Part shown: in pieces, positions 48,901 to 60,820 of the stretch
Layout: every line of letters begins with the position of its first letter
How positions within the stretch are numbered: the first letter of the stretch is position 1
NCBI GenBank assembly: GCA_038380795.1
Contig: CM076265.1
Coordinates: forward strand, 1,798,001 to 1,862,000
Length of the DNA: 64,000 nt
Direction: 5' to 3'
Source: Pyrocephalus nanus
Taxonomy: Eukaryota > Chordata > Aves > Passeriformes > Tyrannidae
Notes under the pieces: generated by a model
Database searches by the model: none
What the model was told of the DNA's origin: nothing
The model's input: the letters and a program-made list of their open reading frames with translations, nothing else
Made by a program: the position numbers and the translations under genes

Positions 48901-50900
48901 CAGTTCAATCAACTGACAGAAAAGACTTATGGGGATTCCAAGGTGCAGAAACCAAAGTCACATTTCTGCTTTGGTTTAGATGCATTGCCATAAAAACAAT
49001 AGCATCAAAAAACACCTCCAAAGAGCAGGGAATTTCCTGCTCCCAAGTGGCATGGAAAGAATACAGAGTTGCTGCTTGCTACTGTGGGGACAGTAAAAAG
49101 AGTTTTTTCAAATATATCAAATATATCAATGGCAATATGCATCATAGAAATATCATTATCCTGTCGAGGATGAGGGTGGTTACCTCAAAAACACGGACAG
49201 AGACAAATCAGAGGTGTTAAAGCCTTTCTTTGCCTCTGTCTTCAGCGTGGATGATGGACCAAGGGGTCCTCAGCTGGAGGACCGTGACTGCAAGAGTGAT
49301 CAGCTCCCAGTCGAGCCTGAAATCGTGCAGGATCTGCTGCTCCAGCTGGATCCCTGCAAATCTATGGGGACTGATGGGATTCTTCCAAGAATCCTCAAAA
49401 ACTGACTGATGTCATTGCAAAACCTCTCCTGATGATTTTTGAGTGGTCTTGGGAATCCGAAGGGGGGTCCCAGCTGTCCCAATTTTCAAGAGGGGCAGGA
49501 AGGAGGACCCCACAAACCACAGACTCATTTCAGTGCCTGGTAAATTTATGGAGAGGATTATTCTGGGAAGTATTGAAAAAACACTTGACAGCATAGTCAT
49601 TGGTCACAGCCAGCACGGCTTCCTGAGAGGAAAGCCCTGCTTATCAAACCAGATCAAGGGAAGCCAGTTCATGGAATGTTTTTGGATTTCAGCAAAGCTT
49701 TCAATTTTTCTCTCCTAGGATCCTTTTGGACAAAATGCCCAGCACGCAGCAATGTCCAGTGTTACTCAGTTGGTGCTGAATTTGTACCTACCTGTGTTTT
49801 AGAGTACATTCAAAGTTCCTCAAATGTGTTGTCAGTTTTAGTTCAGAAGACTGGAGAGAGTGGCTGTGTTTGCCTGCTGTTACTAAAAACCCTCCAGTCT
49901 TAGTTTCTGTAAAGAAAAAAAGCAGGCCTGGTATCTATTCTAAGGTAGTAAGTATTCCTCAGAAGCAAGGAAATATTTATTGCTTATCAAAAGGTCTAAC
50001 TCTAGCCCACAGACTGTGTCACATCAGCAATTGAAGTGGGATTGTTGTTAAGGTGGGTTTTCCTGTGCTATTCTGCATCTAATTAACATGAACATGTTAT
50101 GATGGTAGAGAAACATCAGTGTATCTTAATAACCTAAATACATAGCTAAATACCTAGCACAGTGAACCCAAAATCTATGGGTTACTGTCTTGAAAACTTC
50201 CATTTTCTAGCCTAGTTAAATTAGTCCCAGTCAGGACAATACATGTGCCATCACACTTTGATCCCTGGTATAAAACTACGATAGTGTTATTTTTAATTTT
50301 TTAATTATTTAATTGTAATTAATTTATTTAATTTTTTTTAATTATTGCACAATACATCAGCTGTCCTTTTAGACATGTTTTTACAAAACCAGTGGTGCCA
50401 ATTACTGCCTATAATCCCATATCCTACACATCTTTGTAACCATCAGTCTGAGCAAGGCCAAATAAAGCAGTCCAATAAGTGGCTTTCCTCTGAACACACA
50501 GTGTAAAGAAATGGGAACAGCAGGAAGCTGCAGTTGGTTGTACCAAATGATTGACCTTTTTTTCTGGGAGGATTTCGGGGAGGGAGGTCGCAACCCCTCA
50601 GCAGGTTACTCTGACATGGCTGTCATTGTGCACAAAATACAGAATTATTTCCAGAAAGGCATTGGTGTGTTTTCCTCCAGTACATGAAGGAGATTTGGAG
50701 ATTAAACCAACCATCAGTTTATCACTGCTCTGAGGTAAAGGTGGTGCCTTTTTCACCCTGCAGCGCTTCCTCGACATGACGTTTGGAGCCGGGGGTCACA
50801 CGAGAGCCCTTCTGGAGAAGGCCAAGGACATCACCGTGTATGCCCTGGACAGGGATCCCACAGCTTACAGAATAGCTCAGCAGCTTTCGGAGTCCTACCC
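22208..50900 (+). CDS. METTL15: Methyltransferase-like 15, coding part in window (exons 2 and 3)
   Basis: Mitochondrial homologue of bacterial RsmH/MraW. It makes N4-methylcytidine in 12S rRNA with S-adenosylmethionine, supporting small-subunit assembly. Two coding exons give residues 1-133. Residues 1-40 carry Arg, His and Lys but no Asp or Glu, and include RRIHTTPKK, similar to human NRIHTTAEK, as expected of a mitochondrial presequence. LHVPVMVEEV (69-78) matches human LHIPVMVDEV. Exon 3 carries SAM motif I, DMTFGAGGHT (92-101), and YALDRDPTAY (114-123), whose Asp117 is at the usual ribose-binding position. Human METTL15 has about 407 residues, so most of the catalytic domain lies right of the window. 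Neighbour KIF18A is divergent, as in human. Confidence 0.95.
22650..22762 (+). repeat. Imperfect local tandem duplication
   Basis: A 34-nt block ending CCACATAAAGCAGTATTTG occurs at 22,650-22,683 and again at 22,729-22,762, a 79 bp offset. A third, internally deleted copy lies between (about 22,702-22,725). It is just inside METTL15 intron 2. Confidence 0.85.
22763..27770. other. METTL15 intron 2, proximal part
   Basis: AT-rich intronic DNA. T- and GTTT-rich tracts occur at about 25,068-25,080, 25,555-25,579 and 26,688-26,773. No exon, RNA gene or clear transposon is recognised. Confidence 0.65.
26688..26773 (+). repeat. T/GTTT-rich low-complexity tract
   Basis: Runs of T interrupted by single G or GG with GTTT periodicity. 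Similar tracts recur at 40,791-40,854 and 42,932-42,966. Confidence 0.85.
27800..28560. other. GC- and CpG-richer patch of unknown nature in METTL15 intron 2
   Basis: The composition shifts from AT-rich intron to richer DNA with CpGs. The patch opens with a good acceptor, TTCTGTTCTACAG (ending 27,812), followed by an open plus-strand frame that starts SASEQVPSRDEREKEG and is rich in Glu and Lys. A second GC-rich block at 28,300-28,560 is open on the minus strand. Neither product is recognised. It could be an unannotated exon, a degraded retroelement or a regulatory element. Confidence 0.35.
28831..28875 (+). pseudogene. Possible U2 snRNA pseudogene fragment
   Basis: GCCTTTTGGCTAAG at 28,838-28,851 is identical to 14 nt of the U2 snRNA 5' region. 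After a gap, TTCTTATTAAATATTTGA resembles the following U2 segment with a small deletion. There is no further match, so at most it is a truncated, diverged copy. Confidence 0.3.
28876..36859. other. METTL15 intron 2, middle part
   Basis: AT-rich, with a T23 run at 33,194-33,216, an A run near 32,431-32,447 and no recognised gene. A moderately GC-richer stretch at 29,640-30,060 is not identified. A 172-codon plus-strand open frame at 30,631-31,149 has no recognisable domain and is probably chance. Confidence 0.6.
33194..33216 (+). repeat. T23 homopolymer
   Basis: Uninterrupted run of 23 T in METTL15 intron 2, likely to vary in length. Confidence 0.9.
36860..37720. other. Candidate conserved non-coding elements
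   Basis: Two blocks (about 36,860-37,190 and 37,500-37,720) have balanced composition, few homopolymers and clustered TAAT/ATTA core motifs such as CTGTAATTACATAG. They look unlike the surrounding decayed intron. The minus strand of the first is open for 122 codons without a recognisable product. Conservation itself cannot be seen here. Confidence 0.3.
39345..39400 (-). mobile_element. CR1 LINE 3'-end fragment
   Basis: AGAATCAGAACTG, then GGTTGGAAAAGACCTTTGAG and CATCGAGTCC, matches the reverse complement of the avian CR1 3' end. The element may extend to about 39,530, but the internal part is not clear. Confidence 0.7.
42932..42966 (+). repeat. (GTTTT)n simple repeat
   Basis: Five near-perfect GTTTT units flanked by T runs, in METTL15 intron 2. 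Confidence 0.9.
44171..44234 (+). repeat. 21-bp direct repeat pair
   Basis: CAGGAGGTTTGATATGTTTA at 44,171 recurs at 44,214 with one change, at 43 bp spacing. It is a small local duplication. Confidence 0.8.
48880..49750 (+). mobile_element. Degraded CR1-type LINE, reverse transcriptase region
   Basis: The frames, interrupted by shifts and stops, read in order: KKSFFKYIKYING, then PFFASVFSVDD, then CKSMGTDGILPRILK, then KEDPTNHRLISVPGKFMERI, then HSQHGFLRGK and LDFSKAF. This is the normal order of blocks approaching and entering the CR1-clade reverse transcriptase (FFASVF, KSMGPDG, PGK.ME, SQHGF.KG, DFSKAFD). The catalytic YADD region and the CR1 3' end are missing. It lies about 1 kb upstream of METTL15 exon 3, in sense. 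Confidence 0.88.
49751..50763. other. METTL15 intron 2, last kilobase
   Basis: Contains a very AT-rich run of TTTAATTA-type sequence at about 50,288-50,345 and then normal intron up to the exon 3 acceptor. No further exon is seen. Confidence 0.65.
50764..50900 (+). CDS. METTL15: METTL15 exon 3: SAM-binding motif I
   Basis: Acceptor TTTTTCACCCTGCAG|CGCTTC; donor TACCC|GTGAGT. The 137 nt encode RFLDMTFGAGGHT through ESYP and match human FLDMTFGSGGHT and YALDRDPTAY. The exon is more GC-rich and CpG-rich than its surroundings. It leaves two bases of a Pro codon for exon 4. Confidence 0.96.
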
Positions 50901-53434
50901 GTGAGTTGTCTTCTCCTGTCTTAAATATGGTTGAGATCCTTTGGTGTTTTATACAGAATTTAATGTATTTTTATGGTTTTTAATGGCTTATCGTAGAATA
51001 GTATTATATGCTGCATTTAGCCTGTTAAGTGGGAGATATTTGCATTCAGCTTCTTCTGAGATTTTTGGGTGTTAAATGCATATTCAGCACTCTTAATTTT
51101 GCCCATGCATCAAGTAGCCAGTTTTACATTTAAAAATGGATTTTAAAAAAAGATTCTTGTGTTCCGCTTGCCTTGAGATGGTTCTGATGGCAGTGGTACA
51201 AAAACACGTCTTTGTGGTAAATATTTCACCAAAAAAACAATGGAATAATAGAATTTAAATAATGAGGTCATTTAAATATGGGTTATGAATATTTTAATTA
51301 ACCCCTTCCCCCATAATAATAGTAATTCAGTATTAGGTTTAAGTATTTTGCCACTGGCTTCAGAAACTACTGAACAATTCAATACTATTTCTGTGTATAA
51401 CTTATGCTTCAATTTTTTTTTAAACAGAGTGCTGAATTTGCTAAAGGAACAATTGCTAAATGCAATTTTTTAGTCATGCAAAGTTCTTGTTCCTTTATTT
51501 TATTCAAGAAAGAGCCCAGAAAAGCATCAGTGCAATCATGCAAAAGTGTGCAACCTAGAGTTGAATATGAGCTTTTTAGAAAGTGATGTTTTCAAATTTG
51601 ACCAAGGAGTAAAAATATGTAGATACAAAACTAAATAATACAAAATAATTAAGACTGAAGAAATTTAGGTCAAATAGCAAGGAGAGGATACCCGCTGTTT
51701 GGTTGAAAACATTAGAGTATTTGTTTAAAAATGCCTTTTTCATGAGGAAAAACAAATATTTCCAAGAAGAAGAAAACTCCAGGCGGTGGCTGAAGGAATA
51801 CTTGGTTGTTCAGTGAAGTTTTTCCACATAAAAAGGAGTTCTAAGTCAGCAGTAACATTTAAGCAATGCAGAAGATATTCCTCATCTTTTTTTAAGATTA
51901 AAGGCTAAACTGTGCATTCCTCTCTTCAAGTGTCTTTGACAGAGGTCCAGAGGGAGAAATGCAAGCATTTGACAAGACAGCATAGCCCAGTTTCTGGTCA
52001 TCCTACTCTGCAAAACCACTTCAATATCTTTCTCTTAATTCTCATTTCTTTGTGGGTTGAAGTGACATGCAGTGTAAACTTACAAATTTGTGGAATTCCT
52101 CTCAACTGTTATTTCTCCAGAGAATGCTGTTTTTGAAGGAATACTGTGGGTACTATTGCCAAGGAAAGTCCTTTTTCTATCAATCTGAACCAAATGTCAC
52201 GGGAGTTGTAAAGTCTTCTGTTCTTTGTGTCATAGAAAAAACCCAGTCTTTTAGAAACATCCACACAACATAAGACAACAGTGTACAGTCTCTGACTCAA
52301 TATGTGTTTATCTGTAAAGTATCCTGTGAAAACCTAGATGTGGAAAAAAAAGTTTATTTTTTCTGCCTGTGACTGACACTGTTAGTTTTCTGCTTGCTTA
52401 AAGTTGTGAAAGGATGAGCTTTAATTAATATAGCATTACAGTTGATGTAACTCATTGTGGTTTGTTAGGCAAAGGAGGTCTCCTAGTTCTTATTTTTGTT
52501 TGGAAAACTCTATAAACTTGGTTCTTGGGCTCCAGACATGTTGTTGTCCACCTTTACAGCTGCAAGTTATCCTTAGAATGAAGTGGGTTCTTAAATAGCA
52601 TCGTGTTGTTGATGAAAAGTCTTGATCACTGAAAGATGATTGGATGCCACCTGAATACATATTGTAGGATACAGAGCAGTGCTCTTATTTGTTCTGGTGT
52701 TTTCCCTCATTTTCTGCCTTTCTTATTGGAAAGAAGAGGTGGATCATTTTTCAGAAGGTAAATACATCTTTTTTCGTTGTAGTTTTTGTTCATAATTAAG
52801 ATAAAAGAATGTTCATATATGGTGTATGTGCTAATTATTAATCTGCTATTCCTGGGAAGTCAGTTGCAAGAGGAAAGGAGGAGCTGTAAGTATAGAATTT
52901 ATAAATAACAGGTAAAGTTAGTGTCTGATTACAAATCAGTGGAGTATAAGGGATTTACCCATGAGATTTGCAGCTTTAATAAATGGATTTTTTTTTTCCC
53001 AGTATTCATTGAAAGATGGTTGATCTAAAATTATAGGATTTTGTAGCCTATTTTCTTCACTGTGTTAGGAATAAACCTCGTATCAGTTCAATTCAAGTCT
53101 GTGTGGGCATCAAAAGCTCAGGGAGTTCATCCAGTTGACATCTGTGTCTGGTCAGGTCCATTCTCAGTTCCTTGGTTCACCAGGGAGCCACAGAAATAGC
53201 TGTGCTAGCTTAGAAATGGCAATGCAGGAGCAACCTAAGGGAGATGTAGGGCTGTCCCTTCTGTCAGAAGCACAGAGGTATAAACCTCCTCCATTGTTTT
53301 TCTGTTCTAGGTTTGTTTGTTTGGTTTTTTTTTCAGCTCTCCTGTTTAATATTGCTGTTTTTGCAGAGGTTTTTTGGCTTGCTGAAGTGCTTCACTTCCT
53401 TTGGAGGTAACAGCACACAGTGGGGGGAAAAGGC

Positions 53435-53550
53435 TGTTAAATAACCCCACCTGGACACATTTTTGTAAACCTGCTCTAGGTGACCCTAGGGCTGGACTTA
53501 AATGATCTCCAGAGGTCCCTTCCAACCCTATCTATTCTATGATTCTGTGA
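53435..53550 (+). mobile_element. CR1 LINE 3' end
   Basis: CCTGCTCTAGGTGACCCTAG, then GATCTCCAGAGGTCCCTTCC, ending CTATTCTATGATTCTGTG, is a clear avian CR1 3' terminus with its octamer-like tail. The 5' limit is uncertain. Confidence 0.9.
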
Positions 53551-54394
53551 AATATGCCCAAAGACATTGTTGCAAGAGGAGATAGGAATGGTTAAATAAG
53601 GGGATTTTTCTATATTCAGAATTTATAAATGAAGTTCTCCTTGTACTTAGCTGAAAGATGGGTGGAGTAATAAGTCACAGAATGAAAACACTGAGGAAAA
53701 ATACTTTTGATGTTTGTATTTTAAGTGTGTCTCTTTGCTTTTCGGTAACAATTTTGTCAGAACTAAAATCTGAAGAGGGTAGAGTTCCCACTGCGATTCT
53801 TGCATTCATTTAGGATCTCTGTTTATTATTTTTATTCTTTAAAATATGTAGTGCTGCTTTAATAAGGAGAAAATGGGTCAGGGTCTGTTAGATATGCAGT
53901 GTGTGGGTGGGAATCCTTTGACGTACTTTCTGGGGAAGCCTCTAACTTGGGAATTGCTGATGAGAATCCAGGAGAACAAGATAAAACTCAGTCAGGGGCA
54001 ATGTATATATTACAAATAAACCCTTTCACGCCCACTGAAAGGGAGAGGTTAGAGAGGTGGCTGAAATCTGGCAATTAACCAATATCACTGGAAGCTTCCA
54101 AGTACGGGAAACTCATGCAAAGCCTACGCAGAGGAGAAAATGTGTGCTTGGTAATTCTCTGAGCAGAATAAGAAATTGTGCCCCCAAAAGGATGGAGAAA
54201 TGATATAAAATTCCTCGTACAATTTGACTGTCTACCATTTTATTGTAAAAAAAAAAAGGGATTTTGAGGTGTGAGGCTGCTTATGGATTTTGCTTTCAGG
54301 GTTACACCAAGTTTGCAGAAAAAGTGGGATAGAACCATCAGCTGTGCACTGGGGGATTCCATTGCTAAACCATGAGGCAGTATCAAAACCATTC

Positions 54395-54440
54395 CCACTG
54401 GAAGGGATCTTAGGATGTCATCTAGCCCAGCCTCATCCCT
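54395..54440 (-). mobile_element. Short CR1-like fragment
   Basis: CCACTGGAAGGGATCTTAGG followed by ATGTCATCTAGCCCAGCCTC resembles the reverse complement of a CR1 3' region. It is short and diverged, so the call is tentative. Confidence 0.4.
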
Positions 54441-56852
54441 CAGGCAGTCAATATGGTCATCTACTCATGTGTCTGAATCATCTTAGATGTCTTTAGGCAA
54501 GGGAAGTGTAGGCCAAGCAGATGAATTCCTTTCTAGCCTGAGAAGCTACAGCTTTGAGGTCACAGATGTTGGTCAAGAAACATTCAGTGGAGTGTTTGTT
54601 TTCTTCCATCACAGTTTTTCATCACTGTTTCTAGAAATACCATAAAATGCTCGTTGTTCTTACAGAATGAGGGGACTGTCGTTTAAGTTGATGGAGAGGA
54701 ATAAGAAACTTCTGAAATAATTTAAAACAAACAAAACCCTTCTAGATATTGGTTAAGGTCACGGAGCCAAATGTGGCTGATTTGAATTCCTTTTCAGTAC
54801 AAATGTCCAGATCCTTAATTTATTTTTAGGGATGTTATAAATACCTGTTAGCTCAACTTCATGGAATGCAATGCTAAGTGTTACTTTAATCAGCAGTATT
54901 TTCAGACATGTTTATTACATTCTTCTTTTCTAATTCATCTATATCAGTGTGGTATAAAAGTGCTCAGAATATCTTTAAAGTTCAATGTTATAGCTCTAAA
55001 TGCAGAGTTTTTCTGAGGACAGTTCTGTGAAGCCTAATTTGGTTTGTAGGGTTTTTTTTTTTTCTAAAAGGAAAAAATTTCTTAAACCCCTCCAAAGTAA
55101 ATAATTATGAAGCTGAAATATTCTTTGAACTTCTATGATCCATAAAGGAGACATCTACTTTTTCTTTCAGTCAGTTTTCTATCTTCTTGCTTTTGATGAA
55201 AAAGTTTCTTATGGGTGTTTAGATGGCTTGAGGACTTTTATATTACTTTTATAACCACTTCATTACTAAAATACGTGTAAAAGATTGTTTGTTGAACTTA
55301 AATTCTAATTAAGAACATTTTAAAATGTATGCTTCAAAAATACTTAGAAAATATCTTTTATAAACATTTAAAGCAATGTTTTTTGTAGGGCATGTTTTCA
55401 TACAGCAGCAAGCCAGTTTGGTGTTATAAAAATAATTGGTGTTTTTAAAAGAAACTTATATAGAACTTCTTTAATTTTTTAAAAAAAATTAGTTTTTCAT
55501 AATAGCAAAACTCCTTCTTCTGATGAGAAGGAGGAGGGAAAGAGAACATAGGTTTTAATCAGAAGGGTTTTGCACCTGGTAGCTGGTTGCCTGCAGATAG
55601 ATATTTTAGTTCTAAGGAGAAGATGGTATCTTCATATTCCTCATCAGCAGTTTGTATGTTATTTTTTTGTTAAGAGCTGTATATTTAGCTTGTATATTTG
55701 TTCACATTTACAGTAGAAGGTGTTGAGGCACTCTGTGCAAATCAAGAGGACATCAACTGTATTGAAATACTCCTTGGTATCAAAGAGTACAGGCAAAAGT
55801 TTATTTCATCAGTAGATAGATAATAATTTTTGAGAGCAGAAGATACCAGCATTTTCCTGTGAAGATGGAACTGTGTTTATAAAAAGGTACTTGTCACTTA
55901 CTAAGAGAAGGTCAAGACTGTTGGTATTTAGGCTAAACATATAATTTACTAAGTAGCCAAATCAAACAAACAAAAAAAAAAGCTGATAGTCTCTGATTCA
56001 TGATTTTATTTTTCCTACTTTGATAAAAAGGAAAACAGGTAACTAAATGAAAATATTTGTAAACACATTTTTGTATCAGTACTGAACTTCAGACTTAACT
56101 ATGAAATACACAAATGTATAGAGGGGTTCAGATTATTTTTTCTGATTGAGTCATTATACTTCAAATACTATTATTCTTAGATGCATTAGGATTGTGCATA
56201 TAAGTGACATAGATCATAAAAATGAATTACTTTGAGTTTGACTACATAATTCTATTTTTTTCCCTGTCATAATAATAAACATCATTAGCATTTTAATTTG
56301 ATTTTGGTCTTTGTGACTCAGCTGTGCCAAGTGTTGTACAGAGTACTGAAAGAACTGAAAGTAAAATCAGGCAGTTAATTGCTGGCTTTGTGTTTGGATG
56401 CCTGAAAAATAAATCAAGCAGCAAAGATTTGTATGGAGAGATTTTCAGAATTTCTGTGTAAAACATCAGTGGAGAAAACGTGTGAGTTGGAAGTTCCCTG
56501 TGGCCTTGTTGCTGCTGAATGATGCAAGTGTTTGAGACCAACATTGACTAATAAGTGGTCCTGAGACACACAGATTTCTATGAAATAATACAGGAGTCGT
56601 GTCTCAATACAGAAACAATCTGTAATATTGATATTGTTTATACTGTCAGTCTTCTCTCTGCTCGTGAGAAGTTAGGGCCTGCTGGAACTTAAATTTTTAA
56701 ATACAAGTCAGAAGAACAACCAGATCCTTCCTGATAATGATTATCCAGATTGACCATTCATCTTCAGGATGATCTGTGCCACCTGACTGGCTGGGAGAGG
56801 AGGGTAAGGAGCACTCCCTTCCTCCAAGCTTTCTCTGGGAAAGCACCACTTT

Positions 56853-56856
<4 letters not shown>

Positions 56857-56909
<53 letters not shown>

Positions 56910-56922
56910 AAAAAAAAAAAAA
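56857..56922 (+). repeat. Very long A tract
   Basis: About 51 A, then CC, then 13 A and an ACC-interrupted tail. Such a tract is unusual in bird DNA because CR1, the dominant avian LINE, has no poly(A) tail. It is prone to slippage. Confidence 0.9.
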
Positions 56923-57410
56923 CCAACCAAACCCTGCACCTTTGCCCCTCAAAACCCCCTTGGGAATTACTTCCTGCAAAACTTGGAGAAGAGCTGCTAA
57001 AACTTTTCTGTGACCAGGAAAGGTTTAATCCACTGCTGCGTTGTCTCTGCCTGCCCTTTCTGAAGACACGTGCTGCATATCACCACTTTCAGGTATTAGT
57101 TCATCCACCATCTCCTTCATGACTTCCTGCTGTCCCTAATGAACAGAGGGATTTGCAGCAAAAAACAAGGCAAAAAAATCTCATCTCTGTATTAGAATGA
57201 GTTTTGATTCCTGGCAATACAGCCCAGACTAAGGTGGAGTGATGTGTGACACCCAACACGTAACGGGACTCAACCCATCCCACAGTCTGCCTTTGTCAAA
57301 AGAAGTGGCCCAGAACTTTCTTACTACCCTAAACATCCAGCCTTAGTCCAGTTTTCACGTGCTTCTGTATTTGTTTCCTCTCTCTGGGGATTTTGCTGAT
57401 TCTCAGAAAG

Positions 57411-57722
57411 CACAGAATCATTTAGGTTGGGGAAGATTTCTAAGATGGTTGAGTCCAACCATGAACCCAAACGCTGCCGAGTTCACCACTAAATTATGTC
57501 CCATCTACATGTTTTCTAAGTACCTTCAGGGATGGTGACAGCCCCTTTGGTGAAGAAATTTTTCCCAATATCCAATCTAAACCTTCTTTGGCACAACTTG
57601 AGATCATTTCCTCCTGTCCCATCGCTTGCCAGGTAGGAGAAAAGACCAACCCTCACCTTGCTACAACCTCCTTTTGGGTGGTTGTAGAGAGCAAGAAGGT
57701 CTGTGCTCCAGGTCATTCATCA
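57411..57722 (-). mobile_element. CR1 LINE 3' fragment (about 310 bp)
   Basis: From CACAGAATCATTTAGGTTGG through GAGTCCAACC, GGGATGGTGACAGCCCCTTT, AATATCCAATCTAAACC and GCTACAACCTCCTTTTGGG to CTGTGCTCCAGGTCATTCA. This is an almost complete reverse-complement CR1 3' region and the best preserved CR1 in the window. Confidence 0.93.
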
Positions 57723-60713
57723 GCATCACTGTGAGAATGCAGATTGTCTGTTAATAAATACGTGTAAGAACATTTCTGATTAATTTCACGAAGTGTTCAA
57801 TCCCATTTTTCAGTTAAAAATTAATCTAATTTCTGTTACTCTTAATGCTGAAACGTTTCAATTGCATTTGAGAAATGTTATAATTTATTTTTCTGTCTCT
57901 GAAATCTATTGCAGAGGAGAAACATTGTAACCTGCATAACACATCAGTTACTAAAATGATCTCTTAAGATTAGTTTAAGTCCGTTGTGTCATTGATAACT
58001 TTGCTTGAACTCAGCAGAGAGCATTATACTTGTTAGAGTTGAAGCTGGGCTCAGCTGAAGTCTTCTATTTCTTTTAAAAATATTTGTTGTACTGTGAACT
58101 TAAATGCTGGCAAATCCCCAAATAATTATGACTGACTTGAAGCTCTGTTGAATATGTCCTTTTAAAAAAACAAACAAACAAACCAAACCAATGAAAACCG
58201 AAGTCTGTGCTGTAAATATTGAGCAACTTTATGATAAGCTGAAAATTATTTTTTTTCAAACAGCAAATTATAAGGTTTTGGTTTTTTTTTTTTTTTGCTT
58301 GGAAGGTTCCTGTGTAAGAGTAAAGCAGCGAGTGAATGGCATCTTAGAACTTCGTTTTCTTTACTACCTATGATAAGATTTGTAAAAGAATTGTGGTTCA
58401 AGGGAAGCGAAGCCCCTCCCTAAATTAGCACATGGCCTTGGCATGTGCTCTTACCTTGGAAAGAGAGGAAACTCTACTTACATCTGACTTTTTTCTACAG
58501 TTACACGATTTAAAGAAAATAAGAAAGTGTAATTTATTGGTTTAGATCATACCCTGAGTCAGCAAGGCTCACCTCCAGTGCTCAGTCCGGTCACCACCTG
58601 TTACAGGTTTAACACATCTCTAAAGCATTTTACTCAAACTCTTTGGATGTTTTAAGCTTGAATGACAATTTCAATAGAACTTTATATGAAAAAAAATGTG
58701 CACCCTTTAACTAGAACCAGAATGTTCTCAGTGTTTTGGCTTTCTGACGTCTTTCTGTCCCATAATCAACTTTAAGAGGTACTGCAGGTGGCTTGGAGGT
58801 AGGGTGAGTTAATAATTAATAAGGATTTACGTGGCTTTTTGCGTCACTTTTTATTTCCGAATCATTTGCTAACAAGTCACCTAAGGGCTTAAAATCGACC
58901 AGGACAATAAGCAGCAGGAGCCTGTGGTGCAGTTGATGCTGATGAACAAAGAAAATAAATTATAGAAGTCAAAGTAAGTATTACTGGTTGCACCTGATAC
59001 TATAAAAGTTTGTTTTATTGTAAGGAATACAAAGAACCGATTCAAGTAATGATTTTTCAGTTGTAATTTTATGTAGAACCTAAACCTTCCTCTTTATATT
59101 TAATGCAGTGATTGTCCAGTTAATCAAATGTTGCTGCACGGCTTTTTCTCAAGAACATTCACTCAAATGGATGTCAGTATTATATAATTTTTAAATTTTT
59201 TTTTCTTCCTCTTATTCTTAAGTCACTTTGAAGGTTGCCATTAGAGCAGGAAGGCACTGTGTCTTCAGATATTACAGGACTAGAAGAGCTCAGCCATCTC
59301 TATGACCATACAAAAGGTTTCTATCTAAAGGTCTAGTTTTCTCTGATGTTCTTATATTTTTTTCAACCTCAAGATCCTTTCAAATAAGGTTAAACCTTTA
59401 TTAAAATTTAAGCAGTGATACCCATTGCCTTCTAAAGAGGCAAAACTTCGCTGAATGTGAGACAATGGGATTTTTTTTTTTTTTTGGACCACACTTCTCT
59501 ACTTCTCTCCAGGTTACTTGACTGCATCCACTTACACACAGGCAACTCTTGTTTTTCTGAACAAAACTTTGGCAAACTTTCTCACTCCAAAATTTTCATC
59601 ACAGATTTTGTACAGTAGTACTTACCTAATTAGTACTTACATAATTTGATTACAGATACAGATTATTGCCACTGGTGGCACGGTTTACTCCCCTGCTTCT
59701 GCAGGCTCCTGTAATTCTTAAGTCTGGTGAGAGTTCAGACTTAATGCAGGTAACTTTTAAGTCCATCACCAGCTGTTTATAAGGGTGGGATTTCATGCAT
59801 GTGAGCTTTGATCCACAGTGCTGGAAGCCCCTTGAGTTTCCTTTGAGCTTTGGGAGCTGCATTCAATGGTATGAATGTTTTAATATTCCTGAACTAAACA
59901 CTGGAGAGCCTGCAGGTCAAAGTGACCGCTGTCACTGTTCCTAAACTAGACTGAAGTTGATGTGATTTCTTCACAGATCTTTCTGGAAACACATATTCTA
60001 GTTTGAATACTTTTAAAGGGCTTTGAATGCGATGCTGTTTTTGCGAGACTATATGATTTAAATGCTAAATTTTAGTTTTATATTTTAGTGAAGAGAAAGA
60101 AAGAAGCTGAAACTAGAGCAGTTGAGTGTCCTCTGGTTCCAATCATTCTTTGTCCAAAATCGCCCTTGTGGCTCAAACAGAAGGTACATAAGTTGTTGAT
60201 GTGATGCATGTTGTGCAGTGCAGTAAATAAATTGAAAATGTCTATTGAAGTTTGCATGCTACAATTAGTACTCTAAAGAGTTTGGATATGCAGTTAATAG
60301 GATCGTGCCACACCGTCTTCTGAAAACATCATGATGATACATTATGTGGTTTTCTTTTAAAAATACATTTCAAATAGTGTATTTTCAATATGTTCAGTAA
60401 TTTGTATTACTGAATTGTAGCAAAGTAAATGTGTGGCCAAGAAAAGTTACATTCTTCCAGCGTTACAAAAAATGCCAAATATTGTTGGAAGTAAAAGGGG
60501 ATTCTCTTAGCTAGACTGGCTCATCCTGTTTCTGTTTGAGGGAAGTTAACAGGAACTCTCATCAGAAGTTTTGTTCCATTCTTGGCTTATGCTGTGGCTC
60601 ATAATTATAAAAGTGAATGCTCTCCAGCAGTTCGCTCTAGGAGTTTTCATTCTTGCTTTGTCTTTATCCCTCAGATAAACTTGTACAGTACTGTTAAACT
60701 TTGCATTTATTGA

Positions 60714-60820
60714 AGGCTGAGACCTCTGGAGATCATTCCTACCACTGAAAAAAATCTGGAGCCATCCTCTTGACACCTGCCTTTGAGATATTTGTACGTG
60801 TTGATGAGATCCCCTCAGGC
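60714..60820 (-). mobile_element. Diverged CR1 LINE fragment
   Basis: GACCTCTGGAGATCATTCCT, then CATCCTCTTGACACCTGCC and TTGATGAGATCCCCTCAGG, correspond to two CR1 3' segments in reverse orientation joined across a deletion. Confidence 0.65.
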
